Shown here piece after piece: positions 26,406 to 34,225 of a stretch of DNA of 64,000 bases. The translations under genes and the position numbers were made by a program. Origin of the DNA: SIG622 sp045652245 (GTDB lineage Bacteria; Bacillota; Clostridia; Oscillospirales; CAG-382); the NCBI GenBank assembly GCA_045652245.1, contig JAZRTY010000013.1:1-64000 (forward strand). The letters run 5' to 3'. The notes below the pieces were generated by a model. That model did no database searches, had not been told where the DNA came from, and worked only from the letters and a program-made list of their open reading frames with translations. The stretch's first letter is position 1, and every line of letters begins with the position of its first letter.

Positions 26406-26978
26406 ATGAAAATTGCCAAATCCGAGAGTAAGGAGAAATTCGTTCTTGCAGCAATAAAAGAGATGCAGACACACGGGATCACCGATTTTTCCATGCGTAG
26501 AATCGCAAAGGAATGTGGTATGTCGAGTGGTGCACCATATAAACATTTCAAGGATAAAAGTGAATTGATAGTCGAGGCGATAAAGCATATCTGTCGTGAA
26601 TGGGGAAGGGTGCAGAGAGGTATCATAAGAAGCTGCAGCGATAACCCAAGAGAGCTTCTTGTTGAAATAAGTGTTGCGTATGTTAAATTCTTATGTGAAA
26701 ATCCTGCATATCAATCAATACTGATGCTCAGCGATAATTCTCTTTCACCACAGCAACTCACTCAAAAGGCAAGTATGACATCTATTACAGAGGAAATAAT
26801 AGAAAATTATTGCGAAAGCGTAGAAATGAGTGATGATGACAGAATACGTAAAACCTATGCTGTTCGTTCCTTTATTTTCGGTGCGGCGTACCTTATAAAT
26901 TCTGGTTTTTTCAAAAACGACGAGGAAAGCATACTTCTTGCAAGACGTTGCATAGAGAGAGAATTTGACATAGTATAA
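26406..26978 (+). CDS. TetR-family transcriptional regulator
   Basis: A 190-residue regulator with an N-terminal TetR helix-turn-helix (residues ~10-55; ITDFSMRRIAKECGMSSGAPYKHFKDKSELI) and a variable ligand-binding C-terminal domain. It lies 19 nt after the acyl-CoA synthetase and probably represses the operon by binding 24632-24658. A fatty acid or acyl-CoA as inducer is a reasonable inference from the neighbour. Confidence 0.9.
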   Translation: MKIAKSESKEKFVLAAIKEMQTHGITDFSMRRIAKECGMSSGAPYKHFKDKSELIVEAIKHICREWGRVQRGIIRSCSDNPRELLVEISVAYVKFLCENPAYQSILMLSDNSLSPQQLTQKASMTSITEEIIENYCESVEMSDDDRIRKTYAVRSFIFGAAYLINSGFFKNDEESILLARRCIEREFDIV

Positions 26979-27002
26979 TAGTATTACAGAAAGGGAATAA
27001 AA

Positions 27003-27686
27003 ATGGGAAAAGAAGCATTCAGAGAAAGACAACTCCCGAAATATACAAAGGGCGAAGAAATTTTTAATATGGTATCGCATATCGTAGGAGGAGCACTTGG
27101 TGTCATTGCCCTTATACTGTGCGTGGTATATTCATTTTTACACGAAGACGTATATGCAGTTGTTGGTTCATTCATTTACGGATTTTCAATTATAATTCTT
27201 TATACAATTTCAAGTGTGTATCACGGAATTACACCGAATTTACCTGTTGCAAAGCGTGTTATGCAGGTAATAGACCATTGTGTGATTTTTATTCTGATTG
27301 CAGGTACCTATACTCCTGTTGCATTATGCTCACTCCGTCGAGAGAATGCCATTGTCGGCTGGGCAGTTTTAGGTTTCGTATGGGGGGCATCTGCTCTTGG
27401 AATAACTCTTAATGCAATTGACCTTAAAAAATACAAAAAGTTTTCTATTGTATGTTATCTTGTGATCGGCTGGTGTATTGTTTTCACACTAAAAACTTTG
27501 ATTTCGGCAGTTGGCATTCCCGGCTTTGTATATTTACTGCTCGGAGGGGTTGCATATTCAATTGGTGCCATTCTTTATGTAATAGGTGGTAAAAAGGGGC
27601 TTAAATATATGCACTCGGTTTTTCATATCTTTGTCGTAATCGGAACTGTGCTTCAGTTTTTTACAGTATTTTTTTATGTTATATAA
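27003..27686 (+). CDS. Hemolysin III family (PAQR-type) membrane protein
   Basis: A 227-residue protein with seven hydrophobic segments. Family motifs include GEEIFNMVSHIVGGALG (with the first conserved His), the SSVYHG segment, DHCVIFILIAGTYTP and HSVFHIFVVIG, which hold the metal-binding His/Ser/Asp residues shared with adiponectin receptors (PAQR). That superfamily can hydrolyse ceramide in eukaryotes; the bacterial role is unclear. The operon with an acyl-CoA synthetase points to membrane lipid metabolism rather than haemolysis. Confidence 0.88.
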   Translation: MGKEAFRERQLPKYTKGEEIFNMVSHIVGGALGVIALILCVVYSFLHEDVYAVVGSFIYGFSIIILYTISSVYHGITPNLPVAKRVMQVIDHCVIFILIAGTYTPVALCSLRRENAIVGWAVLGFVWGASALGITLNAIDLKKYKKFSIVCYLVIGWCIVFTLKTLISAVGIPGFVYLLLGGVAYSIGAILYVIGGKKGLKYMHSVFHIFVVIGTVLQFFTVFFYVI

Positions 27687-27700
27687 GTGAAATATAAAGA

Positions 27701-27729
27701 AAAAAGGGTAGCGATGCTGCCCTTTTTTT
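27701..27729 (+). terminator. Intrinsic terminator after the hemolysin III gene
   Basis: AAAAAGGGTAGC and GCTGCCCTTTTTTT pair with one G-U, with a very short GAT-type loop and a T7 run. Confidence 0.85.
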
Positions 27730-27955
27730 ATATAACGACTTTATGGAAAACTATCGGCGCACTGCCTGTACAATATGTCGACACGCTTTGCATTATCGGT
27801 AGTGATTTTGTCGGAGAATGCGTAAAGTAAAAGAGCAGAGTGTGAAATTACACATTACGGAAATTTACATAAAGTACAAAGTTTAATAATCTTTTTGGTA
27901 TAAAATATCAGAAGGTAGCGAATAATTTATGTTTCTTTATTATGGAGGAATAATT

Positions 27956-28432
27956 ATGAAAGCAACAATAAAAATGGAAAACGGTAAAGTGATGGTGCTT
28001 GAGCTGTATCCCGACAAAGCACCGATTACAGTAGAAAACTTTAAAGCACTCTGCGATAAGGGTTTTTATAACGGACTTATTTTCCACAGAGTAATCGCAG
28101 GCTTTATGATTCAGGGAGGCTGTCCCGAAGGTACAGGTATGGGTGGTCCCGGCTATACTATCAAGGGCGAGTTTTCTTCAAACGGAGTCAAGAACGACAT
28201 AAAGCATACAAGAGGAGTTATTTCAATGGCAAGAACAAACGAGCCGAATTCAGCAGGCTCACAGTTCTTTATTATGCACGAGGATGCTTCATATCTTGAT
28301 GGTCAGTATGCAGCCTTCGGGAAAATGACAGAGGGCTTTGAGGTGCTTGACGAAATTGCAAATGTCGAAACTGATTTTTCTGATAAACCACGACGTGAGC
28401 AGAAAATTGAAAGTATTACAGTCGAGGAATAA
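27956..28432 (+). CDS. Cyclophilin-type peptidyl-prolyl cis-trans isomerase
   Basis: A 158-residue cytoplasmic cyclophilin. Signatures are IFHRVIAGFMIQGGCPEGTG (catalytic Arg in FHR), the MARTNEPNSAGSQFFI block, and LDGQYAAFGK. There is no signal peptide. The start at 27956 follows GGAGGA. The ~270-bp gap upstream holds no recognisable gene. Confidence 0.95.
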   Translation: MKATIKMENGKVMVLELYPDKAPITVENFKALCDKGFYNGLIFHRVIAGFMIQGGCPEGTGMGGPGYTIKGEFSSNGVKNDIKHTRGVISMARTNEPNSAGSQFFIMHEDASYLDGQYAAFGKMTEGFEVLDEIANVETDFSDKPRREQKIESITVEE

Positions 28433-28440
28433 AAAGATTT

Positions 28441-28469
28441 ATCCCTTGCTTTATGGCAGGGGATAATTT
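28441..28469 (+). terminator. Hairpin after the cyclophilin gene
   Basis: ATCCCTTGC / GCAGGGGAT (one G-U pair) with a 6-nt loop, followed by AATTTTA; a moderate terminator or processing site. Confidence 0.4.
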
Positions 28470-28497
28470 TATAATGAATAACATTCGGGGTATTAAA

Positions 28498-28902
28498 ATG
28501 ACAAGAAAAGAAAAAGCAAAATATTTGCACGAAAAGAAATATAACTGCGCACAATCCGTACTTTGTGCCTTTGCAGAAAAGACAGGAATTTCCGAAGCAG
28601 AGCTTTTTAAAATCAGCGAAGGCTTTGGAGCAGGTATGGGAAGCACAAATCACGTTTGTGGAGCTCTTTCGGGAGCAATTATGCTTGCAGGACTTATAAA
28701 TTCTGACGGAAATATTGATAATCCACAGAGCAAAGCCTCTACATATGAAATAGCAGCAAAAATGACAGAGGTGTTCAATGACAGAGCCGGTGCTGTAAAC
28801 TGCCGTGATATCAAGGGACTTGATACCGGAAAGCCCACTTGCTCTTGTCCGGACTGTATTACTATTGCAGTAGAGATAGTAGAGGAAATGCTGAATATAT
28901 AA
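28498..28902 (+). CDS. C_GCAxxG_C_C family protein
   Basis: A 134-residue protein with the family's cysteine pattern: YNCAQSVL (first Cys), the defining VCGALSG, a later NCRD, and the paired TCSCPDC near the end. These are small putative redox or metal-binding proteins of unknown function, widespread in anaerobes. The start at 28498 gives the usual MTRKEKAKY opening; an in-frame ATG at 28474 is possible but lies just after the preceding hairpin. Confidence 0.85.
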   Translation: MTRKEKAKYLHEKKYNCAQSVLCAFAEKTGISEAELFKISEGFGAGMGSTNHVCGALSGAIMLAGLINSDGNIDNPQSKASTYEIAAKMTEVFNDRAGAVNCRDIKGLDTGKPTCSCPDCITIAVEIVEEMLNI

Positions 28903-28917
28903 AAAATATAAAAAGTG

Positions 28918-28949
28918 CCGACAGGAGAAATTTCCTGTCGGTATTTTTT
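28918..28949 (+). terminator. Intrinsic terminator
   Basis: CCGACAGGA / TCCTGTCGG (9 bp) followed by TATTTTTT. Confidence 0.85.
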
Positions 28950-29075
28950 GTAATTTACATTTTTCTTCATAAAAAACAAAATTCCGTGAATATTACCTGA
29001 ATTACAGCTCTTCTTTTTTTGCATAGAATGTTATACAGGAATATAAAACAAATTTGTGAAAGGGGAAAGGTGAAA

Positions 29076-29945
29076 ATGAAAAATTCAAAAATTGCCTTCA
29101 TCGGCGGCGACAAAAGAATGTTTTTCTGTGCCGAAGCACTTTATGATATGGGCTATGAATGTGCCCTGTTTGGTTTTGACAAAATTTCCGGTCATGCAAA
29201 TTCAACAAGGTGTGCCTCACTACATGATTGTGTCATAAATTCATCGGCAATTATTTTGCCATTGCCGCTAAGCCGTGACGGAAAGACGGTAAATTCACTT
29301 GGAAGGTCGGAAATTATGCTGCGAGACGTTTTTGAAATTGCAACCGGTATTCCGATTTTTGCAGGGAATGTTACACCTGAGGTAGCAGAGCTTGCACAGG
29401 TATATGGACATACAATCTCAGATTATTACGAAAGCGAAACCTTTATATATAAAAACGCACTTGCAACGGCAGAGGGTGCAGTGTTCCTTACAATGCAACA
29501 TTCTGACAGAACTATTTTCGGCTCAAGAATACTCATTACAGGTTTCGGCAGAATAGCAAAATACACAGCAAGACTCCTTGACAGCTTTGGCGCAGATATT
29601 TGCATTTGCGCAAGGAAGACACAGGACAGGGCATATGCCGAAACGTTGGGATATACGGCAATAGATTTTGATAGCCTGAGTGAAAAAATCCGCAATTTCG
29701 ATACTGTTATAAATACAGTACCTGCCAACGTCTTTACGCAGGAGGTGCTGTCAAATATGAAGAGCAATAAAATATATATTGAGCTTGCAAGTGCACCATA
29801 TGGCGTTTCAAAGACTCTTGCAGATAAATATAATATAGAAATCTGCGACGGCAGGGGACTGCCGTCAAGATACAGCCCAAGAAGTGCCGGTAAATATATC
29901 GCAGATGAGATAAGTCGGGAGCTTGAAAGGTTGGGTGTTGTATGA
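29076..29945 (+). CDS. dpaA: Dipicolinate synthase subunit A
   Basis: With DpaB it makes dipicolinic acid, the calcium-chelating spore-core solute, from the lysine-pathway intermediate dihydrodipicolinate; it acts in the mother cell late in sporulation. The 289-residue protein resembles D-2-hydroxyacid dehydrogenases: an N-terminal domain (FIGGDKRM) and a Rossmann motif RILITGFGRIAKYTARLL. The C-terminal half has the NTVPANVF and ELASAPYG strands. Length matches SpoVFA. The start at 29076 follows AGGGGAAAGG. Overlap of 4 nt with dpaB indicates coupling. Confidence 0.93.
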   Translation: MKNSKIAFIGGDKRMFFCAEALYDMGYECALFGFDKISGHANSTRCASLHDCVINSSAIILPLPLSRDGKTVNSLGRSEIMLRDVFEIATGIPIFAGNVTPEVAELAQVYGHTISDYYESETFIYKNALATAEGAVFLTMQHSDRTIFGSRILITGFGRIAKYTARLLDSFGADICICARKTQDRAYAETLGYTAIDFDSLSEKIRNFDTVINTVPANVFTQEVLSNMKSNKIYIELASAPYGVSKTLADKYNIEICDGRGLPSRYSPRSAGKYIADEISRELERLGVV

Positions 29946-30502
29946 TAGGCTTTGCGCTGTGCGGTTCTTTTTGTAATATGAGAAGATGTGTTGACATAAT
30001 GAGGGAATTTGCAGAAAAAGGAGAAGAAATACTACCGATTATGTCAGAAACGACTTACAGTACAGATACGAGGTTTGGAAAAGCAAAGGACTTTATAGAA
30101 GAAATAGAGGGGATATGTGGAAGAAATATAATACACACAATAGAACAAGCTGAGCCGATAGGGCCTAAAATAAAGCTTGATGCCCTTCTTATTTGTCCTT
30201 GTACCGGAAATACAGCATCCAAAATGGCACACGGAATTTGTGATACAGCCGTTACAATGGCAGCAAAGGCACATTTGCGTAATGAACGCCCACTGGTGAT
30301 TGCACTTGCCACAAATGATGCACTATCCCTTTGTGCCCCGAATATCGGAACTCTGCTTCAGCGAAAGAATGTTTATTTTGTTCCTCTGTCGCAGGACGAT
30401 GCCGAGAAAAAACCGCGTTCTATGGTCTGTGATTTCAGTCGTGCGTTTGATACTGTTAAGCTTGCAATAGATGGAAAGCAGATACAGGGAATAATAGGGT
30501 AA
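29942..30502 (+). CDS. dpaB: Dipicolinate synthase subunit B
   Basis: A 186-residue flavoprotein of the phosphopantothenoylcysteine decarboxylase-like fold. It begins with GFALCGSFCNMR and contains the family blocks LLICPCTGNTASKMAHGI, AAKAHLRNERPLVIA and the MVCDF near the C-terminus. It is the partner of dpaA and marks the organism as an endospore former of the dpaAB type, rather than the EtfA-dependent type of some Clostridium. Confidence 0.93.
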   Translation: MIGFALCGSFCNMRRCVDIMREFAEKGEEILPIMSETTYSTDTRFGKAKDFIEEIEGICGRNIIHTIEQAEPIGPKIKLDALLICPCTGNTASKMAHGICDTAVTMAAKAHLRNERPLVIALATNDALSLCAPNIGTLLQRKNVYFVPLSQDDAEKKPRSMVCDFSRAFDTVKLAIDGKQIQGIIG

Positions 30503-30507
30503 AAAAA

Positions 30508-30554
30508 GCCTTCCCCTGTGGGGGAAGGTGTCAGCGAAGCTGACGGATGAGGGG
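30508..30554 (+). repeat. Palindromic CCTTCCCC...GGGGAAGG repeat element
   Basis: CCTTCCCC/GGGGAAGG (30509-30516/30521-30528) is followed directly by GTCAGC/GCTGAC (30530-30535/30539-30544) and GGATGAGGGG. I recognise this composite from intergenic regions of many clostridial gut genomes as a short interspersed palindromic repeat. It lies before, and is separate from, the true terminator. Confidence 0.6.
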
Positions 30555-30562
30555 TAAAAAAC

Positions 30563-30588
30563 AAAAAACGGCTTTTCAGCCGTTTTTT
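30563..30588 (+). terminator. Bidirectional terminator between dpaB and jag
   Basis: AAAAAACGGCT / AGCCGTTTTTT with a 4-nt loop; A- and T-runs on both sides serve the convergent dpaAB and jag transcripts. Confidence 0.9.
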
Positions 30589-30602
30589 ATATTTTTATTA
30601 AA

Positions 30603-31433
30603 TTATTCCTCATCAGAAGAAGCTTCATAAGAGTTATACGAATCATAATTTCTTCTGCCATAACCTCTGCTTCTTGAGTGCTTTGGCTTTATCGGATTTT
30701 CAGGAGTACCCAGGGCTATAACAACTCGTCTGTCGCTGTCAGAACCAATAGAGTAGGTGAATACCCCTTCATAGTCCTGAAGTTCTGCGTGAATAACCTT
30801 TCTCTCGTATGCGAGCATAGGCTCAAGAGTCATATTTTTTTCGTACTTGAGAGCCTTTTCGGCCATTCTGCGAGCAAGAGCTTTGAGAGTTTCCTCTCTC
30901 TTTGCTCTGTAATTTTCAATATCAAGACAGATTTTGATGTATTCCTTCTTTTCTTCGCCACTCTTTACCTTTCTGCCTGCAGCGATATTTGCAAGGTACT
31001 GAAGTGAGTCAAGAACGTCACCGTGTCTTCCGATAAGTGAGCCAAGGTTTTCACCCTCAATTTCAACATAAACATTCTTTTCAGGGATTGACTTTCCTTC
31101 GGGAGTTTCAATTTCTGTCTTTACTATTTTTGCATGAGCGTTTATTCCGATATCTGAAATAATTGTTTCAAGAAGGTCAAGAGCTGCCTTTTCGGGAGAT
31201 CCTTCGCCGACTTCAAATTCCTCTGACTCGTCGTGGCAATCACAACAATTACACTTTTGTTCACCTTCGCAGTAAACTTTAACCTTTGCATCTACTGCAC
31301 CAAAGCCTAAAATACCCTTTTTACCTTCTTCGATTATTTCATATTTTACTTCACTTGTGTCTCTTCCGAGCTTTTGCGCTCCAAGTGCTATTGCAGCATC
31401 TACTGTTTTGGCACTAACTATAATTTCTGACAT
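30603..31433 (-). CDS. jag: RNA-binding protein Jag/KhpB
   Basis: A 276-residue protein with the Jag_N domain (residues 1-52, EEGKKGILGFGAVDAKV), a KH domain (~125-200, LIGRHGDVLDSLQYL) and an R3H domain (~205-250, MLAYERKVIHAEL). KhpB binds many RNAs with KhpA and influences cell division and elongation. The linker after Jag_N contains an unusual cluster C55, C61, C63, C64, C66, H67. The C-terminal tail is Arg/Tyr/Ser-rich. It ends the conserved rpmH-rnpA-yidD-yidC-jag run. Confidence 0.93.
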   Translation of the reverse strand: MSEIIVSAKTVDAAIALGAQKLGRDTSEVKYEIIEEGKKGILGFGAVDAKVKVYCEGEQKCNCCDCHDESEEFEVGEGSPEKAALDLLETIISDIGINAHAKIVKTEIETPEGKSIPEKNVYVEIEGENLGSLIGRHGDVLDSLQYLANIAAGRKVKSGEEKKEYIKICLDIENYRAKREETLKALARRMAEKALKYEKNMTLEPMLAYERKVIHAELQDYEGVFTYSIGSDSDRRVVIALGTPENPIKPKHSRSRGYGRRNYDSYNSYEASSDEE

Positions 31434-31488
31434 TGTTTTACTTTCCTTTCGATTGAATGAAAATATAAATGTAGTTATTTTCTATAAT

Positions 31489-32607
31489 TTATGGGCGCTT
31501 CTTTGCGCGTGGCACCGTTCCGTGTGACTTAACTCTTGCTCTGGCATGAGCTGAAATTTGCGCCTTGCGAACTACAGGAGCTTTCTTCGCATCTTTCTTA
31601 ATAGGAGCTTTTTCCACAATTTCGGGAACAGGCTTTTTTTCAGAGGGTACACGCTTTTGCTTACCCTTAAGCTGTGCTTCGGCAGCCTTCAAGTCCTCAT
31701 CTGTCATGGGAGGAACAGGGAATAACTTATAAAGAGCAAACTGCTGAGCAACACCAAGTACATTCTGAATTATCCAGTAAATACCGATACCTGCAGGAGT
31801 GATAAAACTAATCCAGAGCGACATTAAGGGCATTGTAATGTCCATCATAGCCATTGATGATTTTGTTGCATTATCATCTCCCATAGAAGGCTGATATGTG
31901 AATTTTCTTGTAAGCTTCATAGAAAGGTATGAGAAAACTACAACGAGAATCGGAATTATAATAAGAGCATTGAGTCCGAAGGTAGGCGTTTCCATAAGGT
32001 TGAGACTAAAAAGTTCAAAACTGCTTGAAAGATTTTCAAAAGCCGCTTCAACATTTGTTTCGATACCCTTAACGGTTACAGGAGAAGCGAGAAAATCCTT
32101 TATTGCAGTAGCAGATTCAGAGGTGAGAGTACTGAAATCTGCGTGAAGAATTTTGTCAATCTGTACAATTTCCGTTGCAGCCTTATCGTCGATAAGACGA
32201 GCTACTTCTGTAAGCTTTGTTGTAAGCTCCTTCGGGAAACGAAGAAGGAAGGTTGCAGGTTTTATAATTACCTGATAAAGTGCAAAGAGAATCGGGAGCT
32301 GAATGAGCATTGGAAGACAGCCGGACGCAGGATTGAAATTTTCCTTCTGATACAGCTGCATTATTTCTTCATTCATCTTCTGCTTTGAAACATTATCAGT
32401 TCTTCCTGCATATTTCTTTCTGATAATTGTTTCATAGGGACGAAGCTTTGCCTGCTTTATGGAGTTCTTTTGCTGCTTGATGCTGAAGGGGAAAAGAACA
32501 ATTTTCATAAAAATAGCAAAGAGAATCAGCGTTACAACATAGTTCGGAGAGATAGAGTCTATCCATCTGAAGGGATATGCTATAATGCTACCGAGAAAAT
32601 CGAGCAT
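31489..32607 (-). CDS. yidC: Membrane protein insertase YidC/Oxa1
   Basis: Inserts membrane proteins with or without SecYEG. The 372-residue protein has the Gram-positive layout without the large periplasmic domain: a first helix (~20-40), the positive hairpin KQQKNSIKQAKLRP, the conserved GCLPMLIQLPILFALY helix (~97-112), and further helices at ~205-225, 245-270 and 265-290. There is no lipobox. The C-terminal ~60 residues are highly basic (KKDAKKAPVVRKAQ), as in forms that bind ribosomes. Confidence 0.94.
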   Translation of the reverse strand: MLDFLGSIIAYPFRWIDSISPNYVVTLILFAIFMKIVLFPFSIKQQKNSIKQAKLRPYETIIRKKYAGRTDNVSKQKMNEEIMQLYQKENFNPASGCLPMLIQLPILFALYQVIIKPATFLLRFPKELTTKLTEVARLIDDKAATEIVQIDKILHADFSTLTSESATAIKDFLASPVTVKGIETNVEAAFENLSSSFELFSLNLMETPTFGLNALIIIPILVVVFSYLSMKLTRKFTYQPSMGDDNATKSSMAMMDITMPLMSLWISFITPAGIGIYWIIQNVLGVAQQFALYKLFPVPPMTDEDLKAAEAQLKGKQKRVPSEKKPVPEIVEKAPIKKDAKKAPVVRKAQISAHARARVKSHGTVPRAKKRP

Positions 32608-32683
32608 AGTTTTTTTACCATCCTTTTCTTAAAAATATTTATCCATCTGCACGAAAAGTGCAGTGATTTACGAATTTTGTACT

Positions 32684-32896
32684 TTACGGCACAGGGTCGT
32701 AGCCACCACGACAGAACGGGTTACAACGAAGAATTCTCCATACCGTAAGATATGTTCCCTTGAAAAAACCGTATTTTGTATATGCTTCAAGTGCATACTG
32801 CGAACAGGTCGGAGTAAAACGACAGGTAGGCCGACCTTTCAGGGGAGAAATGAATTTTCTATAAAATTTTATAAGCAAAATAAGAATATGTGACAT
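32684..32896 (-). CDS. yidD: Membrane protein insertion efficiency factor YidD
   Basis: A 70-residue protein with the family's signature cysteines: YRKFISPLKGRPTCRFTPTCSQYALEAY, then a later RILRCNPFCRGGYDPVP. It is membrane-associated and aids YidC-dependent insertion. It lies between rnpA and yidC, its conserved place. Confidence 0.95.
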   Translation of the reverse strand: MSHILILLIKFYRKFISPLKGRPTCRFTPTCSQYALEAYTKYGFFKGTYLTVWRILRCNPFCRGGYDPVP

Positions 32897-32917
32897 ATTT
32901 TTCTGTAATTTTAAAAG

Positions 32918-33349
32918 TTATTTTGAGTTACTTGGTTTTGCCGGCTTTTTATTTGCACCGGAAGTTTTAGCTTTCAATGTTTGTCCTTTAAATACACCGA
33001 GATTATTAAAGGAGTTCTCAAGTAATTTTGCAATACTTGTGGATTTTGCACTGTGCGAAAAAGCAGCACCTCTTGCGGCGATTACAATAAGAAGTCCGTC
33101 GGAAAGGTTATCAAAGTGTGGGTAACACCCTTCACGAATAATTCTTTTAACACGGTTACGCTGTACAGCACCACCGAGCTTTGCGTTTACTGCAATTCCG
33201 AGCTTGGTTTTTCGGGGAGTCCCGTCTTTGTTTCTTTTAATGTTTTTCAGAACATATACAGCACAAAGCTTATTTACATCACAAACGCCGTTTTTATATG
33301 CTTTCGAAAACAAATGATTTTCCGTCAAAGGATTGAGTCTTTTATTCAA
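32918..33349 (-). CDS. rnpA: Ribonuclease P protein component (TTG start)
   Basis: Protein cofactor of RNase P in tRNA 5' maturation. The 143-residue protein shows the RNR signature GGAVQRNRVKRIIRE (residues ~59-73) and the N-terminal LFSKAYKNG. It has a ~25-residue basic C-terminal tail beyond the usual ~115 residues. The start codon is TTG, preceded by GGAG, and there is no ATG nearby. Confidence 0.94.
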   Translation of the reverse strand: MNKRLNPLTENHLFSKAYKNGVCDVNKLCAVYVLKNIKRNKDGTPRKTKLGIAVNAKLGGAVQRNRVKRIIREGCYPHFDNLSDGLLIVIAARGAAFSHSAKSTSIAKLLENSFNNLGVFKGQTLKAKTSGANKKPAKPSNSK

Positions 33350-33490
33350 GTTTTAGTCTCCTTTGCTCTCGTTTTTTTGCTAAAAAACGCAATAAGAGGA
33401 CGGCTACAAGTGCCATACATGGCAGTGCGGTGCAGCTCGCCCTCTTTAAAATTCAAAGTAAGTCCTGTAAATCAGCAACTTGTGTGCCAA

Positions 33491-33625
33491 TTAGTAGGTA
33501 AGTCTTGCTCTTCCTTTTGCGCGTCTTCTCTTGAGTACTTTTCTTCCGTTAGCGGTTCTCATACGCTTTCTGAAGCCGTGCTCAACTTTTCTTGTGCGTT
33601 TTTTTGGTTGGTATGTTCTCTTCAT
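33491..33625 (-). CDS. rpmH: Ribosomal protein L34
   Basis: A 44-residue, strongly basic protein translated from 33625 down to 33491. It begins MKRTYQPKKRTRKVEHGF, includes RMRTANGRKVLKRRRAKGR, and ends LTY, matching L34 over its full length. It opens the rnpA cluster and is preceded by a consensus promoter. Confidence 0.97.
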   Translation of the reverse strand: MKRTYQPKKRTRKVEHGFRKRMRTANGRKVLKRRRAKGRARLTY

Positions 33626-33672
33626 CAACTCGCACCTCGCTTTCTGAATACATATTTTGCCGATATACTGAT

Positions 33673-33701
33673 ATTATAATATATCTGAGAATTTTTGTCA
33701 A
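33673..33701 (-). promoter_or_regulatory. Promoter of the rpmH-rnpA cluster
   Basis: On the minus strand TTGACA (33701-33696), 17 bp, TATAAT (33678-33673): perfect consensus ~48 nt before rpmH. Confidence 0.85.
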
Positions 33702-33754
33702 GAGTTTTTTTGTATTTTTAATAAAAATTTATTATTTTTAATAAGGCGTACACA

Positions 33755-33789
33755 AAAAACAGCTTCCGGAATTGTCGGAAGCTGTTTTT
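33755..33789 (-). terminator. Terminator after the small acidic membrane protein gene
   Basis: AAAAACAGCTTCCG / CGGAAGCTGTTTTT, 14 bp, with A/T runs on both flanks; it serves the minus-strand gene ending at 33795. Confidence 0.85.
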
Positions 33790-33794
33790 CTGCA

Positions 33795-34058
33795 TTAGAT
33801 GTTTTTGTCGAGGTTATCAAGTTCGTCGATTGTTTCGGAAAGGAGGTCATCCTCTTCTTCAACCGGTACTTCTTCCCATGTAATATCATCTTCGAAATCC
33901 TCATCGAAATCGTCATAGTCATCAAAATTAACATCTGCAGGCTTCTTTGTTACAGATAAATTGAAATTTACGGTGTACTTTTTGATAAAAACAGCTACTG
34001 CTGCGGCAACACCGATTGCAATTGCAATTGCTCCGATAATTGTAAGTGTGTTTTTCAT
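33795..34058 (-). CDS. Small membrane protein with acidic tail
   Basis: I do not recognise this 87-residue protein. It has one N-terminal transmembrane helix (residues ~5-25, Ala/Ile/Val-rich), a short basic stretch (KKYT), and a strongly acidic C-terminal half (residues ~43-87, with about 27 Asp/Glu). The predicted orientation is ambiguous. A good ribosome binding site (AAGGAGG) and its own terminator support it being real. It lies between tyrS and the rpmH promoter. Confidence 0.75.
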   Translation of the reverse strand: MKNTLTIIGAIAIAIGVAAAVAVFIKKYTVNFNLSVTKKPADVNFDDYDDFDEDFEDDITWEEVPVEEEDDLLSETIDELDNLDKNI

Positions 34059-34190
34059 AATAATATATCCTCCTTAAAATAGTATATACAGTTTTTATTC
34101 TTTAATTACATTGTACAGAATAAAGTTTAAATAAAATTGAATATTTTGTATATTTATATAGAATTTAATGTAAATTGTTGTAAAATCAAA

Positions 34191-34219
34191 AGGGCTGTTG
34201 CGAGGTGTGCAACAGCCCT
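34191..34219 (-). terminator. Terminator after tyrS
   Basis: AGGGCTGTTGC / GCAACAGCCCT (11 bp) with a 7-nt loop; on the minus strand it is followed by TTTTGATTTT. Confidence 0.85.
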
Positions 34220-34225
34220 GAAAAA

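Noticed and set aside
33053..33679. Plus-strand 208-codon frame across rnpA and rpmH
   Set aside because: It is the antisense shadow of the conserved rnpA and rpmH genes.
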